From Thiobacillus sp. (GTDB lineage Bacteria > Pseudomonadota > Gammaproteobacteria > Burkholderiales > Thiobacillaceae), in contig JAJPEP010000108.1 in NCBI GenBank assembly GCA_021166845.1, positions 1-64,000 of the forward strand: a stretch of DNA of 64,000 bases, in the 5' to 3' direction. How positions within the stretch are numbered: the first letter of the stretch is position 1; each line of letters begins with the position of its first letter. The notes beneath the pieces are model-generated. The model was given only the letters and a program-made list of their open reading frames with translations. It did not search any database and was not told the origin of the DNA. Shown here piece after piece: positions 45,167-55,480 of the stretch. The position numbers and the translations under genes were made by a program.

Positions 45167-46243
45167 TCACGCATATTTCATGATCTCTGCCGGAATCGCC
45201 TGCAGCGATGCGATGCGATCCACCCCGCCCAGCTTCACCGCCTCCTTGGGCATGCCGTAGACCACGCAGGTGGCCTCGTCCTGCGCCACGGTCGGCGCAC
45301 CCGCATCGTGCATTTCCTTGAGGCCGCGCGCACCGTCGTCGCCCATGCCGGTCATGATGACGCCCAGGGCATTCCTGCCCGCGAACCTGGCCACCGAACG
45401 GAACAACACGTCCACCGATGGACGGTGACGGTTGACCACCGGGCCATCCACCACTTCGACGTGATACTGGGAACCGTTGCGCTTGAGCAGCATGTGTTTG
45501 CCCCCGGGGGCGATCAGCGCACGACCGGGCATGACACGATCGCCGTTCTGCGCCTCGCGCACCTCGATCTGGCACAGGGTGTCGAGCCGGGCGGCGAAGG
45601 AGGCCGTGAATTTCTCGGGCATATGCTGCACGATGACAATGCCGGGCGACACGCGCGGCAACACGGTCAGCACCGCTTCCAGCGCCTGGGTGCCGCCGGT
45701 GGACGTGCCGATGGCGACGATGCGCTCGGTCGTCTGCGCCATGGCCTGGCTCGTGGCGGGCAGAATCGCGTCGGCGCTGAGCTTGGGCATCGCGGCAGCG
45801 GGCGGCGCGTCGCTGCTGACCTTCAGATTCCGGACATTGGCGTGCGCCGCTGCTTTCACGGCTCGAATCAGATCCGAGCCGGCGTCTTCCAGCGCCATGC
45901 GCCGGTTGCCGATACCCGGCTTGGGCACGACCCCGACCGCGCCTGCCGCCAGGGCCTGCATGGCGGTTTCCGATCCCTTCTGCGAAATCGAGGAGCAGAT
46001 CACCACGGGCGTCGGTCGTCCCGCCATGATCTTTCTGAGGAAGGTGATGCCGTCCATGCGCGGCATTTCCACGTCCAGGACGATCACGTCCGGCCACTGC
46101 TTTTTCATCTTCTCCTGGGCGAAAATGGGGTCGGCGGCAACGGCGATCACCTCGATGCCGGCATGACCATTCAGCACTTCGGACAACACCTGCCGCACGA
46201 CCGCGGAATCGTCCACGACCAGGACTTTTATACTTGTCGACAT
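45167..46243 (-). CDS. cheB: Chemotaxis glutamate methylesterase CheB
   Basis: [46 protein letters not shown]. Confidence 0.97.
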   Translation of the reverse strand: MSTSIKVLVVDDSAVVRQVLSEVLNGHAGIEVIAVAADPIFAQEKMKKQWPDVIVLDVEMPRMDGITFLRKIMAGRPTPVVICSSISQKGSETAMQALAAGAVGVVPKPGIGNRRMALEDAGSDLIRAVKAAAHANVRNLKVSSDAPPAAAMPKLSADAILPATSQAMAQTTERIVAIGTSTGGTQALEAVLTVLPRVSPGIVIVQHMPEKFTASFAARLDTLCQIEVREAQNGDRVMPGRALIAPGGKHMLLKRNGSQYHVEVVDGPVVNRHRPSVDVLFRSVARFAGRNALGVIMTGMGDDGARGLKEMHDAGAPTVAQDEATCVVYGMPKEAVKLGGVDRIASLQAIPAEIMKYA

Positions 46244-46255
46244 AGATCCCTTGCT

Positions 46256-46759
46256 TTAGAAGTCATTACCCACGCCCTTCGGGGCAAACTGGCGCACCCA
46301 TACATGGCCCGACCAGATATCGAACAGCACCGTGCGATGACCGGCGCCGCCCAGGTCCTCCGACGCCAGGCGCAGTCCATGGTGTTTCAGCAAGTGCCGC
46401 CCAGCATCGGCATTCTTGATCCCGATATGGCCGTGCTCCGCATTGACCTGCCGCTGAAACATATTGCCCCCGCCAAACAACTTGACCTCATAGTCCTCAA
46501 GCGCAGTGCCGCTCCTGCGAATCTCCTCGAACAGGAGTCCGAGGGCCTCATCCGCGTACTTGCCATCCGCCCGTTTCGATTTGCGCCCTTGCCGGCTCGG
46601 CAGCATGTAGTGGCACATGCCGCCGATCAGCAATTTCGGATGCCAGAGCGTGATGGACACGCAGGATCCCAGGATTGTCCGGATACGGATATCCCGATCG
46701 CCGAAATAGAATTCACCGGGATTCAGGAAGATTTCAATGACATGAGGCGGCTTGCGCAT
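46256..46759 (-). CDS. cheD: Chemoreceptor glutamine deamidase CheD
   Basis: LGSCVSITLWHPKLLIGGMCHYMLPSR, VKLFGGGNMF. Confidence 0.96.
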   Translation of the reverse strand: MRKPPHVIEIFLNPGEFYFGDRDIRIRTILGSCVSITLWHPKLLIGGMCHYMLPSRQGRKSKRADGKYADEALGLLFEEIRRSGTALEDYEVKLFGGGNMFQRQVNAEHGHIGIKNADAGRHLLKHHGLRLASEDLGGAGHRTVLFDIWSGHVWVRQFAPKGVGNDF

Positions 46760-46775
46760 GGGTCGTGTCGCCGGC

Positions 46776-47579
46776 CTATTTTCTGTACACCGATGGCCGC
46801 ACCGCAGTGAGCACTTCGGTCACGCCGTTGAGACTTTCCGAGTGGCCGATGATCAGATAGCCGCCAGGCTTGAGCGTGGCGGCGATACGCTCGACCACCC
46901 GCGCCTTGGTGTCGGTATTGAAATAGATCATCACATTGCGCAGGAAAACCACATCGAACTCGCCCAGGCGCGGCAGGCTTTCGTTGAGGTTGATCTGCTG
47001 GAAATTCACGCGCGCGCGCAGGCGCTTGTCCAAAAGAAAACGGCCGTCCTGCGAGCCCACGCCCTTGAGGCAATATTCCTGCAGGTAGCGTTGAGGAATA
47101 TGGCGTGCGCGCTCCATCGCATACAGCCCGCTGCGCGCGCGCTCCAGAACGCGCGTGCTGATGTCGGAAGCGACAATTTCCCACGGCGCTTCGCCCAGTT
47201 GCCCGGACAGCACCATCGCCAGGGTAAAGGGCTCCTCACCGCTTGAGCAGGCCGCGCTCCAAACGCGGAACGGCGAGCCGGGCTGCCGCTCGGCGAGGAT
47301 GCGCTGCTGCAGGAACTCGAAGTGCTTGGGCTCGCGAAAGAAATAGGTTTCGTTGGTGGTGAGCAGGTCCAGTGCGGTCTGCAATTCGGCCGGTTCATTG
47401 CCGCTTGTCAGCAGGCGCAAATAATCGCGGTAGGAATCGAGCGAATAATGCTTCAGCCGCTTCGCAAGACGCCCGCATACCAGCGCCTTTTTGGCTGGGG
47501 AAAGACTGATCCCCGCAAGCCGGTAGATCAGCCGCTGGAATTCACCGAACTCCTGGTCGGACAGTGTGGACGCTTGCAT
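46776..47579 (-). CDS. cheR: Chemotaxis protein methyltransferase CheR
   Basis: TNETYFFREPKHFEFL, RVWSAACSSGEEPFTLAMVL, VVFLRNVMIYFN. Confidence 0.97.
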   Translation of the reverse strand: MQASTLSDQEFGEFQRLIYRLAGISLSPAKKALVCGRLAKRLKHYSLDSYRDYLRLLTSGNEPAELQTALDLLTTNETYFFREPKHFEFLQQRILAERQPGSPFRVWSAACSSGEEPFTLAMVLSGQLGEAPWEIVASDISTRVLERARSGLYAMERARHIPQRYLQEYCLKGVGSQDGRFLLDKRLRARVNFQQINLNESLPRLGEFDVVFLRNVMIYFNTDTKARVVERIAATLKPGGYLIIGHSESLNGVTEVLTAVRPSVYRK

Positions 47580-47769
47580 GCTCCGCTCCCGCCCTATTCA
47601 GTTCGACCGGCGTGGCGCTTCCACGCATGCCATGCGCCACCGTCAGCCAGGTGCTTCGTGCGGCCTGGCTGGCAGGATGGCAGGAAAGTCGGGAAACAGG
47701 AGCGGACGTCGCTCCCCTTTTTTGCGTACGGGCGTGCGGCGGGAAGGCAGGGGCATTGTTGGATGTCGA

Positions 47770-48321
47770 TCACTCCGCCACAACCTCATCCGCGGATCCC
47801 ATGCCCTGCGCATTCGCCTCTTCCAGCAGCGCCAGATCGTCGATCGACAGCACATTGCCCACGTTCAGGATGATCACGAACCTGCCGTCCACCTTGCCCA
47901 TGCCGCGAATGAAATCGGTACGGATCTTCGCGCCAAAAGCCGGCGGCGGTTCAATCTGGTCCTCGGGTATTTCCAGCACCTCGTTCACCGCATCCACCAC
48001 CACGCCCACCACCTGCTTCTCCTGACCGGATTCCACTTCGATGATGACAATGCAGGTGCGGCGGGTGAGCTCGGTGCCCTTGCGGCCGAAACGCGCGGAG
48101 AGATCCACCACCGGCACCACGCTGCCGCGCAGGTTGATCACCCCGCGGATGTAGTCCGGCATCATGGGCACCTCGGTGAGATTGCCGTACTCGATGATTT
48201 CCTTGATGGCGAGGATGCCGATCGCGAACACCTCGCCCCCCAGCATGAAGGTCAGGTACTGCTGCTGATCCTGGGTCGCAGCCAGCCCCGCCTGTTCTTT
48301 CACTTTGACAAGCGCACTCAT
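47770..48321 (-). CDS. cheW: Chemotaxis coupling protein CheW
   Basis: YLTFMLGGEVFAIGILAIKEIIEY, PDYIRGVINLRGSVVPVVDLSARFG. Confidence 0.96.
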   Translation of the reverse strand: MSALVKVKEQAGLAATQDQQQYLTFMLGGEVFAIGILAIKEIIEYGNLTEVPMMPDYIRGVINLRGSVVPVVDLSARFGRKGTELTRRTCIVIIEVESGQEKQVVGVVVDAVNEVLEIPEDQIEPPPAFGAKIRTDFIRGMGKVDGRFVIILNVGNVLSIDDLALLEEANAQGMGSADEVVAE

Positions 48322-48330
48322 GTCGCCTCC

Positions 48331-49977
48331 TCAGAATTTGACGAATTCAAATTCATCGCTGGGGCCGGCCATGGCTCTCGACACGGCTTTGCTGCCGGCA
48401 GCCTTGGCGTGCGCCACCTGGGTATGCTTCCGGGGGGCTGTTTTCCTGGCGCTCGACACCGTCCCGCTGCCGCTTTCCAGCCGGAAGAAGCTCATGGACT
48501 GTTGCAGTTGCTCGGCCTGGCTGCTCATTTCCTCCGCCGTCGCAGCCAGTTCTTCCGAGCTGGAAGCATTCTGCTGGGTGATCTGGTTCAGCTGTGACAT
48601 GGCCGTGTTGATCTGCCCGACGCCGGAGGATTGCTCCTCGGAGGCGGCGGTGATTTCCTGCACCAGATCCGAGGTCTTGTTGATGGTTGGCACCATTTCA
48701 TCCAGCAGCTTGCCTGCCCGTTCCGCCATGTCCACCGAACCGCCCGCCAGCTCGCCGATCTCCTGCGCCGCCACCTGGCTGCGTTCCGCCAGTTTGCGCA
48801 CTTCCGCCGCCACCACCGCGAAGCCCTTGCCGTGCTCGCCGGCCCGCGCCGCCTCGATGGCGGCATTCAGCGCCAGCAGGTTGGTCTGGTAGGCAATGTC
48901 GTCGATGATGCCGATCTTGCCGGCGATGCTCTTCATCGCGGTGACAGTCTCCTTGACCGCTTCGCCGCCTTCGGTGGCTTCCTTCGCCGCCTTGGAGGCC
49001 ATGCCATCCGTCACTTTGGCGTTCTCGGTGTTCTGGCCGATCGATGCGGACATCTGCTCGATCGAGGCGGAGGTCTCTTCCACGCTCGCCGCCTGTTCGC
49101 TGGAAGCCTGGCTCAGGGATTGCGCCGTTGCGGACACTTCTTCGGACGCGCTGGACAGGTTGTCCGCCGCGCCGCGCACCTCGGTGATGATCAGCGAAAG
49201 CCGCTCCACCATGTTCTTCATCGCGCTGAGCAGCATGCCGGTCTCGTCCCTGGACTGCACGTCGATCTTCACGCTGAAATCGCCTTCGGAGAGGCTGTTG
49301 GCCACGCCCACGGCTTCGCCGAGCGGACGGGTGATGGAACGAGTGACCCAGAAGGCAATCCCCGCCGCGAACAGGAAGGCCGCCACGCTCATGGCGAGCA
49401 TCAGCGTCCGCGCCTGGTTGTATTGCTCGCTCGCCGCTCTCCCCAATTCGTTCATGAGTTCACCCTGGAACTGGATGAGGTCGTTGACGCGCTTGCGATA
49501 TTCGTTCGCCGCCGGGCGGAATTCGGATTCAAGGTATGCCCGGCCTTCTTCGACCTTGCCCTCCTCGGCCAGCTTGATGATCTGGTTTTGCACCGCGATG
49601 TATCGCTCACGGGACTCGAGGACCAGCTGGAACAGCTCGATTCCCTTGGGGTCGGTCAGTGTCGGCTTGAGTTTCTCCCAGGCCTTGCCGATGCTGGCGC
49701 GCCCCGCGAGAATGTTTTCCTTCGCGCTCTGGACACCCTGCCTGTCCGTGGCCATCAGGATGTCACGCCCCCCCAGACCGACCGCGTTGACGCCGGCCAG
49801 TCCATCCTGCAGCAGCAGGATTTTCGGCCATTTGTCATTGTTGACGTTTTCCAGCGATGCGTTCAGGACGGCCATACGGGTAATTCCGATGACGGCGATG
49901 ATCACCATCAGCACCACAACCAGGCCAAAGCCCATCCCCAACCGCATTCCAATTCTCATGTTCTTGAACATTGCCAC
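48331..49977 (-). CDS. Methyl-accepting chemotaxis protein
   Basis: [43 protein letters not shown]; two TM segments and 4HB-type periplasmic region. Confidence 0.97.
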   Translation of the reverse strand: MAMFKNMRIGMRLGMGFGLVVVLMVIIAVIGITRMAVLNASLENVNNDKWPKILLLQDGLAGVNAVGLGGRDILMATDRQGVQSAKENILAGRASIGKAWEKLKPTLTDPKGIELFQLVLESRERYIAVQNQIIKLAEEGKVEEGRAYLESEFRPAANEYRKRVNDLIQFQGELMNELGRAASEQYNQARTLMLAMSVAAFLFAAGIAFWVTRSITRPLGEAVGVANSLSEGDFSVKIDVQSRDETGMLLSAMKNMVERLSLIITEVRGAADNLSSASEEVSATAQSLSQASSEQAASVEETSASIEQMSASIGQNTENAKVTDGMASKAAKEATEGGEAVKETVTAMKSIAGKIGIIDDIAYQTNLLALNAAIEAARAGEHGKGFAVVAAEVRKLAERSQVAAQEIGELAGGSVDMAERAGKLLDEMVPTINKTSDLVQEITAASEEQSSGVGQINTAMSQLNQITQQNASSSEELAATAEEMSSQAEQLQQSMSFFRLESGSGTVSSARKTAPRKHTQVAHAKAAGSKAVSRAMAGPSDEFEFVKF

Positions 49978-50027
49978 GTCTCCCCTGTATATCTCTGAAA
50001 AATAGAAACTCTAAAAACCCGGCCCGA

Positions 50028-52205
50028 TCACGCGCCATGCATGACCATTTGCTCATCCCGCGCGACCCCCAGCTGCACCAGTGCCGGCACATCCAGAATC
50101 AGCGCCACCTCGCCCGTTCCCAGAATCGTGGAACCGGAAATACCTCTCAAATGCCTGAACACACTGCCAAGCGGCTTGATGACGGTCTGAAACTCGCCCA
50201 TCAACTCATCCACGACAAATCCGGCCTTCTGCCCGCCGTATTGCACGACCACGATGTTTTCCCGCTTGCCTGCGGCCGCATTGACTTCGAATTGATCGCG
50301 CAGACGGACAAAGGGCAGCACCTCGCCACGCAGATTGACGTAGTTGCGCGTATCTGCAGCCTTTCTGTCCGCGTCTGACAGTTCGATGCATTCCAGCACC
50401 ATGTCGAGCGGCACCACGAAAGCCGATTTGCCGACGCAGACAAGAAAGCCATCGATAATGGCCAGGGTGAGCGGCAGCCGGATGCGTACCGTTGTGCCGT
50501 GTCCCTCCATGCTTTCAATGTCCACCGTGCCGCGCAGTGCCTGAATGTTGCGCTTGACAACGTCCATGCCGACGCCGCGGCCGGAGAGATTGGTGACCTG
50601 GTCCGCGGTGGAAAACCCGGCCTCGAAAATCAGGTTGTAAATATCGTTGTCCGACAAGGTCTGGCCGGGGCTGATGATGCCGCGCTCGACCGCCTTCTTG
50701 AGGATCCTTTCCTTCTTGAGGCCGCCGCCGTCATCCGCCACTTCGATCACGATGCTGCCGGAGTCGTGGTAGGCATTCAGCCGCAGGCTGCCCTTCGCCG
50801 GCTTGCCGGCCGCCATGCGCGCCTCGGCCGACTCGATGCCGTGATCCATGGCATTGCGCACGAGGTGCATGAGAGGATCGCCGATCTTTTCGACGACGGT
50901 CTTGTCCAGTTCGGTTTCTGCGCCGCTGATCTCCAGGCCGATGTCCTTGCCCAGTTCCTTGCTTACATCGCGCACGACGCGCTGGAAGCGGTTGAAGGTC
51001 TCGCCGATTTCCACCATGCGCAGCTTGAGCGCGCCGTCGCGGATTTCCTCGACCAGGCCCGATACGATGGAGGTGGATTCATGCAGCGCCACGTCACCCG
51101 AACGATGGGCCAGCAAGGAAGCGCCGGCGCCGGCGATCACCAGTTCGCCGACGAGATTGATGAGTTCATCGAGCTTTTCCGCGCTCACGCGAATGAACTT
51201 GGCTTCCTGGGCTTTGTGGTCGCGAATCTGGCGCTGCTTCTCCAGCGCCACATCCACCACCTCTTTCTGCACCACGCCTTCCTTGACCAGAACTTCGCCG
51301 ATGGGCAGCTTGGCGCCGCCGCCAGCCGCCATCGTGCTTTCCTGCGCCGCCAGCGCATCCTCCAGCTCATTGCTGGTGAGAATGCCCGCTTCGATCAGCA
51401 ACTGGCCGAGCATGTCGGTATTGCCGCTCGCGTGCTCGAGTCGCTCGACGAAAGCGGCGAGATGGCTCGGCGGGGGGAAAATGCGCAGCCTGCAGTCCTC
51501 CCGCACGAACTCGAAGGTATCTTCGATGGTTTTCTTGTCCGCCTCGCTCCTGAACTCGATCGAGAAGCTCAAGTAGCAGGATTCCGGGTCAATCACGTTC
51601 AGTTCGGGCAGCGCGCTATCGTCGACCCTGAGCGAAACGATATCGCCGATGGTGGAGAGATAGCGGATGAAGGAGATAGGGTCCATGCCGTTTTTCAGCA
51701 CATCGGGCCCGAAGCCGAGCGAGATGTGCCAATAGTCACCCTCGATCGGTCCGCCGCCGCTCGCATCGAACCGGTCTTCTTGAACCGCGGGCATGGCGAT
51801 ACCGGAGGCCGCCCCCCCCATCAGGGACCTTAGTGCAGCGGCAATCGCCTCGCCCGCAGCCGCCTGCTCCATATCAAGCATTTCTCCGGCTTCCGCCACC
51901 ACCGTGATCAACAGGCCGATGTGGTCACAGCACTTGAGCAGCAGCTCGACCAGTTCGCCATTGACTGCCTGCGTGCCTTCACGCACCTCGTCAAGAACAT
52001 TTTCGACAACATGGGTGAAGGCCACGATCGCATCGAGCCCGAACAAGCCTGCGGAACCCTTGATGGTGTGCGCGGCACGGAACATGGCGTTGACCGTTTC
52101 CTCATCCTGCGGCTCGCTTTCGAGTCGCAGCAGGATGCTCTCCATTTCATCGAGCAAGCCCCGGCTTTCCTCGATATAGGTCTGTAATGCCTGATCCATG
52201 TTCAC
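50028..52205 (-). CDS. cheA: Chemotaxis histidine kinase CheA
   Basis: FRAAHTIKGSAGLFG, LVRNAMDHGIESAEAR, SGRGVGMDVVKRNIQALRGTVDIES. Confidence 0.97.
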   Translation of the reverse strand: MNMDQALQTYIEESRGLLDEMESILLRLESEPQDEETVNAMFRAAHTIKGSAGLFGLDAIVAFTHVVENVLDEVREGTQAVNGELVELLLKCCDHIGLLITVVAEAGEMLDMEQAAAGEAIAAALRSLMGGAASGIAMPAVQEDRFDASGGGPIEGDYWHISLGFGPDVLKNGMDPISFIRYLSTIGDIVSLRVDDSALPELNVIDPESCYLSFSIEFRSEADKKTIEDTFEFVREDCRLRIFPPPSHLAAFVERLEHASGNTDMLGQLLIEAGILTSNELEDALAAQESTMAAGGGAKLPIGEVLVKEGVVQKEVVDVALEKQRQIRDHKAQEAKFIRVSAEKLDELINLVGELVIAGAGASLLAHRSGDVALHESTSIVSGLVEEIRDGALKLRMVEIGETFNRFQRVVRDVSKELGKDIGLEISGAETELDKTVVEKIGDPLMHLVRNAMDHGIESAEARMAAGKPAKGSLRLNAYHDSGSIVIEVADDGGGLKKERILKKAVERGIISPGQTLSDNDIYNLIFEAGFSTADQVTNLSGRGVGMDVVKRNIQALRGTVDIESMEGHGTTVRIRLPLTLAIIDGFLVCVGKSAFVVPLDMVLECIELSDADRKAADTRNYVNLRGEVLPFVRLRDQFEVNAAAGKRENIVVVQYGGQKAGFVVDELMGEFQTVIKPLGSVFRHLRGISGSTILGTGEVALILDVPALVQLGVARDEQMVMHGA

Positions 52206-52233
52206 TCTACGTCTCCTTGGTCTATGACGGCTG

Positions 52234-52554
52234 TTATTGCCGAGCGGAAATCAGCAGGGGATCGCCGAATTGAGCCGCCATGCTGTAGAGATCGATCACA
52301 TCCAGCGTTGCCTGACTATGGGAGACGAAACGCACGACCTTGCCCAGTCGAGTGCCTTCGCGCTTTGCTGCCAGCAGCAGCTGGAATCCGGCGGTATCCA
52401 TCTCGGTGATGCCGCTCAGATTGAGTTCGATCTCATTGTTGGCGGCCAGATGCTCAATCAATCCATCCCTGATTTCCTGGCCGTGATAAATAGTGAGTTC
52501 GCCTTCCATTTGCAGCGTGCAAATGCCGTTTACCTGCTGCGCATTGATGTCCAT
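52234..52554 (-). CDS. STAS domain protein in che cluster
   Basis: IELNLSGITEMDTAGFQLLLAAKREG. Confidence 0.9.
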   Translation of the reverse strand: MDINAQQVNGICTLQMEGELTIYHGQEIRDGLIEHLAANNEIELNLSGITEMDTAGFQLLLAAKREGTRLGKVVRFVSHSQATLDVIDLYSMAAQFGDPLLISARQ

Positions 52555-52576
52555 GTCGCTCTCCCCGTTGTCCGCC

Positions 52577-52945
52577 TTAGGGCATGATCAGTTTCGATAC
52601 GGCAGCCAGCATCTGTGCCGGCTGGAAGGGCTTGACCACCCAGGCCTTGGCGCCTGCCGCCTGCCCTTCCTGCTTTTTTGCCTCCTGCGATTCAGTGGTG
52701 AGCATGATGATGGGCGTGAACCTGTAATTCGCCAGCTTCTTGACCTCTTTCACGAAGGTGATGCCGTCCATGTTCGGCATGTTGACGTCGCTGATGATGA
52801 GGTGAATTTTCTGTCCGGTAATTTTGGACAGGCCATCCTTGCCGTCACATGCCTCGATGACGTCGAATCCGGCGCCCTTGAGCGCAATGCTCACGACCTG
52901 GCGCAGCGAAGCCGAGTCGTCAACAACCATGATGGTTTTTGCCAT
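52577..52945 (-). CDS. cheY: Chemotaxis response regulator CheY
   Basis: IMVVDDSASLRQVVSIAL, IHLIISDVNMPNMDGI, AWVVKPFQPAQML. Confidence 0.96.
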   Translation of the reverse strand: MAKTIMVVDDSASLRQVVSIALKGAGFDVIEACDGKDGLSKITGQKIHLIISDVNMPNMDGITFVKEVKKLANYRFTPIIMLTTESQEAKKQEGQAAGAKAWVVKPFQPAQMLAAVSKLIMP

Positions 52946-52954
52946 AGTTATTTC

Positions 52955-54094
52955 CTAAAAGAAGGTGATTTCAGAACTGGCCGACTGCGTGGCGTTTGCA
53001 CCGGTGTGCATCTCCCGCTGCTCGGTCGTGGTATAGGTTTTCGACAACTCGTCCAGCCATGCCTTTTCATCGATGGGCGCACATTTCCCCGCGTCCAGGC
53101 AGTCGTTGATATGCGCTTCAAACTTCCGGATATCGTCACGGATGTGTGAAAGAATCTGGCTCACGCGATCCTGAAACTGCAGCGAGACCAGCACATCGGA
53201 AATTTCATCCCGAATACCCATGCTGGCCTCATTCAGGATGCGGGAAGAATCCGTCAACCGACTCGCCGCACCGTGAAAGCGCGCGATCACCTGACCGATG
53301 ACCGATTCGGAATGCGTAACCGACTCGGCATCCCGCGTCACAGACTGCTCGGATGCGGACACAGTGGACGCGATCGCGGCATTGATCTGTTCCGCCCCTT
53401 GACTGATTCTCTTGCCCGTTTCAGCGGACAGCGTGGAAAGCTTGCGCACCTCGTCGGCCACCACAGCGAAACCTCGCCCCGCCTCGCCGGCACGCGCCGC
53501 CTCGATGGCGGCATTGAGCGCGAGCAGGTTGGTCTGCATGGCGATGCTGCCGACCTCGGCCGCCATCTCCTTCAACTCACCCATAAACAACGCCAGCTGA
53601 TTGACCTCTTTCAGCAGGCTTTGCTTGGAAACGGTGGACTCGCGCAACGAATCGATAATCAAACCAAGATCCCGCTGGCTTGTCTCAAGCAGATCAACCA
53701 GACCGCCCTGTCCCTGTTTCGCATCGCTACCGCCTGCCGCCGATTGCGAAGCGGATACCGCCGTCGCCAGCTTTTCCGCCAGACCGGAAAAACGGACGGC
53801 GAGCGAGGTCACCGCATCCTCGGTCTGTACGCGCCCCGTCTCCACCTGCAGCGACCAGATCGGCATCACGCTTGCGCATACCCTGTCGAGATTAGCCAAG
53901 CCATTTCCCGCCGGATGGCCGTTCCGCTCAAGCAACGCGAGCCTGGCGGCGCCTCTGGATTCCAGGAATCGATGTGCGACCCACCCACCCGCCGCCCCGC
54001 AAGCAAAAATCAATATCCCGAGCACCACGGTCTCCACACTGCCAATGCCGATCAAAAAATCCGTCGCCCGGCCTTCGGTTGCATTAAATTCCAT
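52955..54094 (-). CDS. Methyl-accepting chemotaxis-like protein, single TM, ends SEITFF
   Basis: [38 protein letters not shown]-terminal [17 protein letters not shown]. Confidence 0.92.
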   Translation of the reverse strand: MEFNATEGRATDFLIGIGSVETVVLGILIFACGAAGGWVAHRFLESRGAARLALLERNGHPAGNGLANLDRVCASVMPIWSLQVETGRVQTEDAVTSLAVRFSGLAEKLATAVSASQSAAGGSDAKQGQGGLVDLLETSQRDLGLIIDSLRESTVSKQSLLKEVNQLALFMGELKEMAAEVGSIAMQTNLLALNAAIEAARAGEAGRGFAVVADEVRKLSTLSAETGKRISQGAEQINAAIASTVSASEQSVTRDAESVTHSESVIGQVIARFHGAASRLTDSSRILNEASMGIRDEISDVLVSLQFQDRVSQILSHIRDDIRKFEAHINDCLDAGKCAPIDEKAWLDELSKTYTTTEQREMHTGANATQSASSEITFF

Positions 54095-54144
54095 ACCACC
54101 TTCCACTTGTCGATACGCTTGTCATGGCGAGGAACACAGCTGTG

Positions 54145-54498
54145 TCAGCTGTAGCGCGTCACGGTATTCAGCAACAGGTCGATCTGGACAGACAGATCGT
54201 AAAAATGATCCGCCCCTGCTTGCAGCCAGCGTTTTCTGTATACCTCCGGCGAGTAGGAACTCACCACGATCATGCATGCCGAAGGACATTCAAACCTTGC
54301 CCGGGCAAGTTCCTCAAGACTGCTTTCATCCGGCTTCTGGGCACCCATAACCACGACTTCCGGCTGGACGCCCCGCATTGCACGGCTTGCGTTTTCGACC
54401 GCGGCGACCTCCACAATCTCGACACCATGAAGACTGGACAGCATGGCGGCCAAGCGTTCTCGCAAAAGAATCGATGGCTCGACCAGCAATAATTTCAT
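54145..54498 (-). CDS. Degenerate response-regulator receiver domain protein
   Basis: MKLLLVEPSILLRERLAAML ... EVVVMGAQKPDESSLEELA; receiver-like fold pattern without the acceptor Asp. Confidence 0.75.
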   Translation of the reverse strand: MKLLLVEPSILLRERLAAMLSSLHGVEIVEVAAVENASRAMRGVQPEVVVMGAQKPDESSLEELARARFECPSACMIVVSSYSPEVYRKRWLQAGADHFYDLSVQIDLLLNTVTRYS

Positions 54499-54786
54499 TA
54501 GCCCCAGCCCCTCGTTAGACCTGCCCTGGACTGATATAGACATACCATTCCACTTTTATGGTTATCGATCGTGAATGCTCCGAAATGAAGTCGGCACAAT
54601 CTGCTTTTGGTTCAGGACTTGCTCACAGCGAAGTAGGAATATTCCTAACGATGGCCGCACTGCCGGGCGGGTAGCCGGGGTTGATTTGCCTCGACTGCAT
54701 GGATTTGGAGCACCCCTCACAATTGCATGGCCGACAGACCGGGGGTCAATGGCGTGGCGACGGTTGGTCCGTCGCGGGAGGAAAAC

Positions 54787-55419
54787 TCAGCCGTCGATCA
54801 ATTGATGGCGGATGGCGTAGCGAACCAGGTCAGTTGATGTCTGGAGGTTCATTTTCCGCATGAGGCGGAATTTGTGTGTGCTGACCGTCTTGATGCTCAG
54901 GAACAAATCACTTGCGATCTCGCTTATCGTCCTGCCGGAGGCGAGCATGAGGAATACCTGAAGTTCCCGTTCCGACAGTTCCTCATGCGGCGCGCAGCTT
55001 TGCGGGTCGTGATCGAACACGAGTGTTTCGACCAACGCGGCATCGATGAATTTCCCTCCGCCAGAGACCTTGCGAATGGCCCCAACGAGGATTTCCGGCT
55101 CGCTGTCCTTGGTCAGATAACCCCTGGCGCCTGCCTTGAGCGCGCGGCTGGCGATCTGCCCTTCGGCATGCATGCTCAATACCAGAATCGGCAGGTCCGG
55201 GTGCTCCGTGCGCATCCATTTAATCAGGTCTACGCCAGCCAGGCCCGGCATGTTCATGTCGAGGAGGACGATATCGCAGGCGGTTCGCGCGAGGACATAC
55301 TGAAGTTCCCCGCCTCCACCGGCCTCCCCAACAACGGCGATATCGGGCGCAAGCGCAAGTATCTGTTTGAGCCCGTGACGCACAATGGCATGGTCGTCGA
55401 CAATGACGAGTCGGATCAT
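54787..55419 (-). CDS. LuxR/NarL-family response regulator
   Basis: IRLVIVDDHAIVRHGLKQIL, DIVLLDMNMPGLAGVDLIKWM, LSERELQVFLMLASGRTISEIASDLFLSIKTVSTHKFRLMRKM. Confidence 0.96.
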   Translation of the reverse strand: MIRLVIVDDHAIVRHGLKQILALAPDIAVVGEAGGGGELQYVLARTACDIVLLDMNMPGLAGVDLIKWMRTEHPDLPILVLSMHAEGQIASRALKAGARGYLTKDSEPEILVGAIRKVSGGGKFIDAALVETLVFDHDPQSCAPHEELSERELQVFLMLASGRTISEIASDLFLSIKTVSTHKFRLMRKMNLQTSTDLVRYAIRHQLIDG

Positions 55420-55480
55420 CCTGAAAACCTCAGCTGGATAGGGGGAGGCACGGTTCATGGCGAGCAGGACAAGGCCGCGC

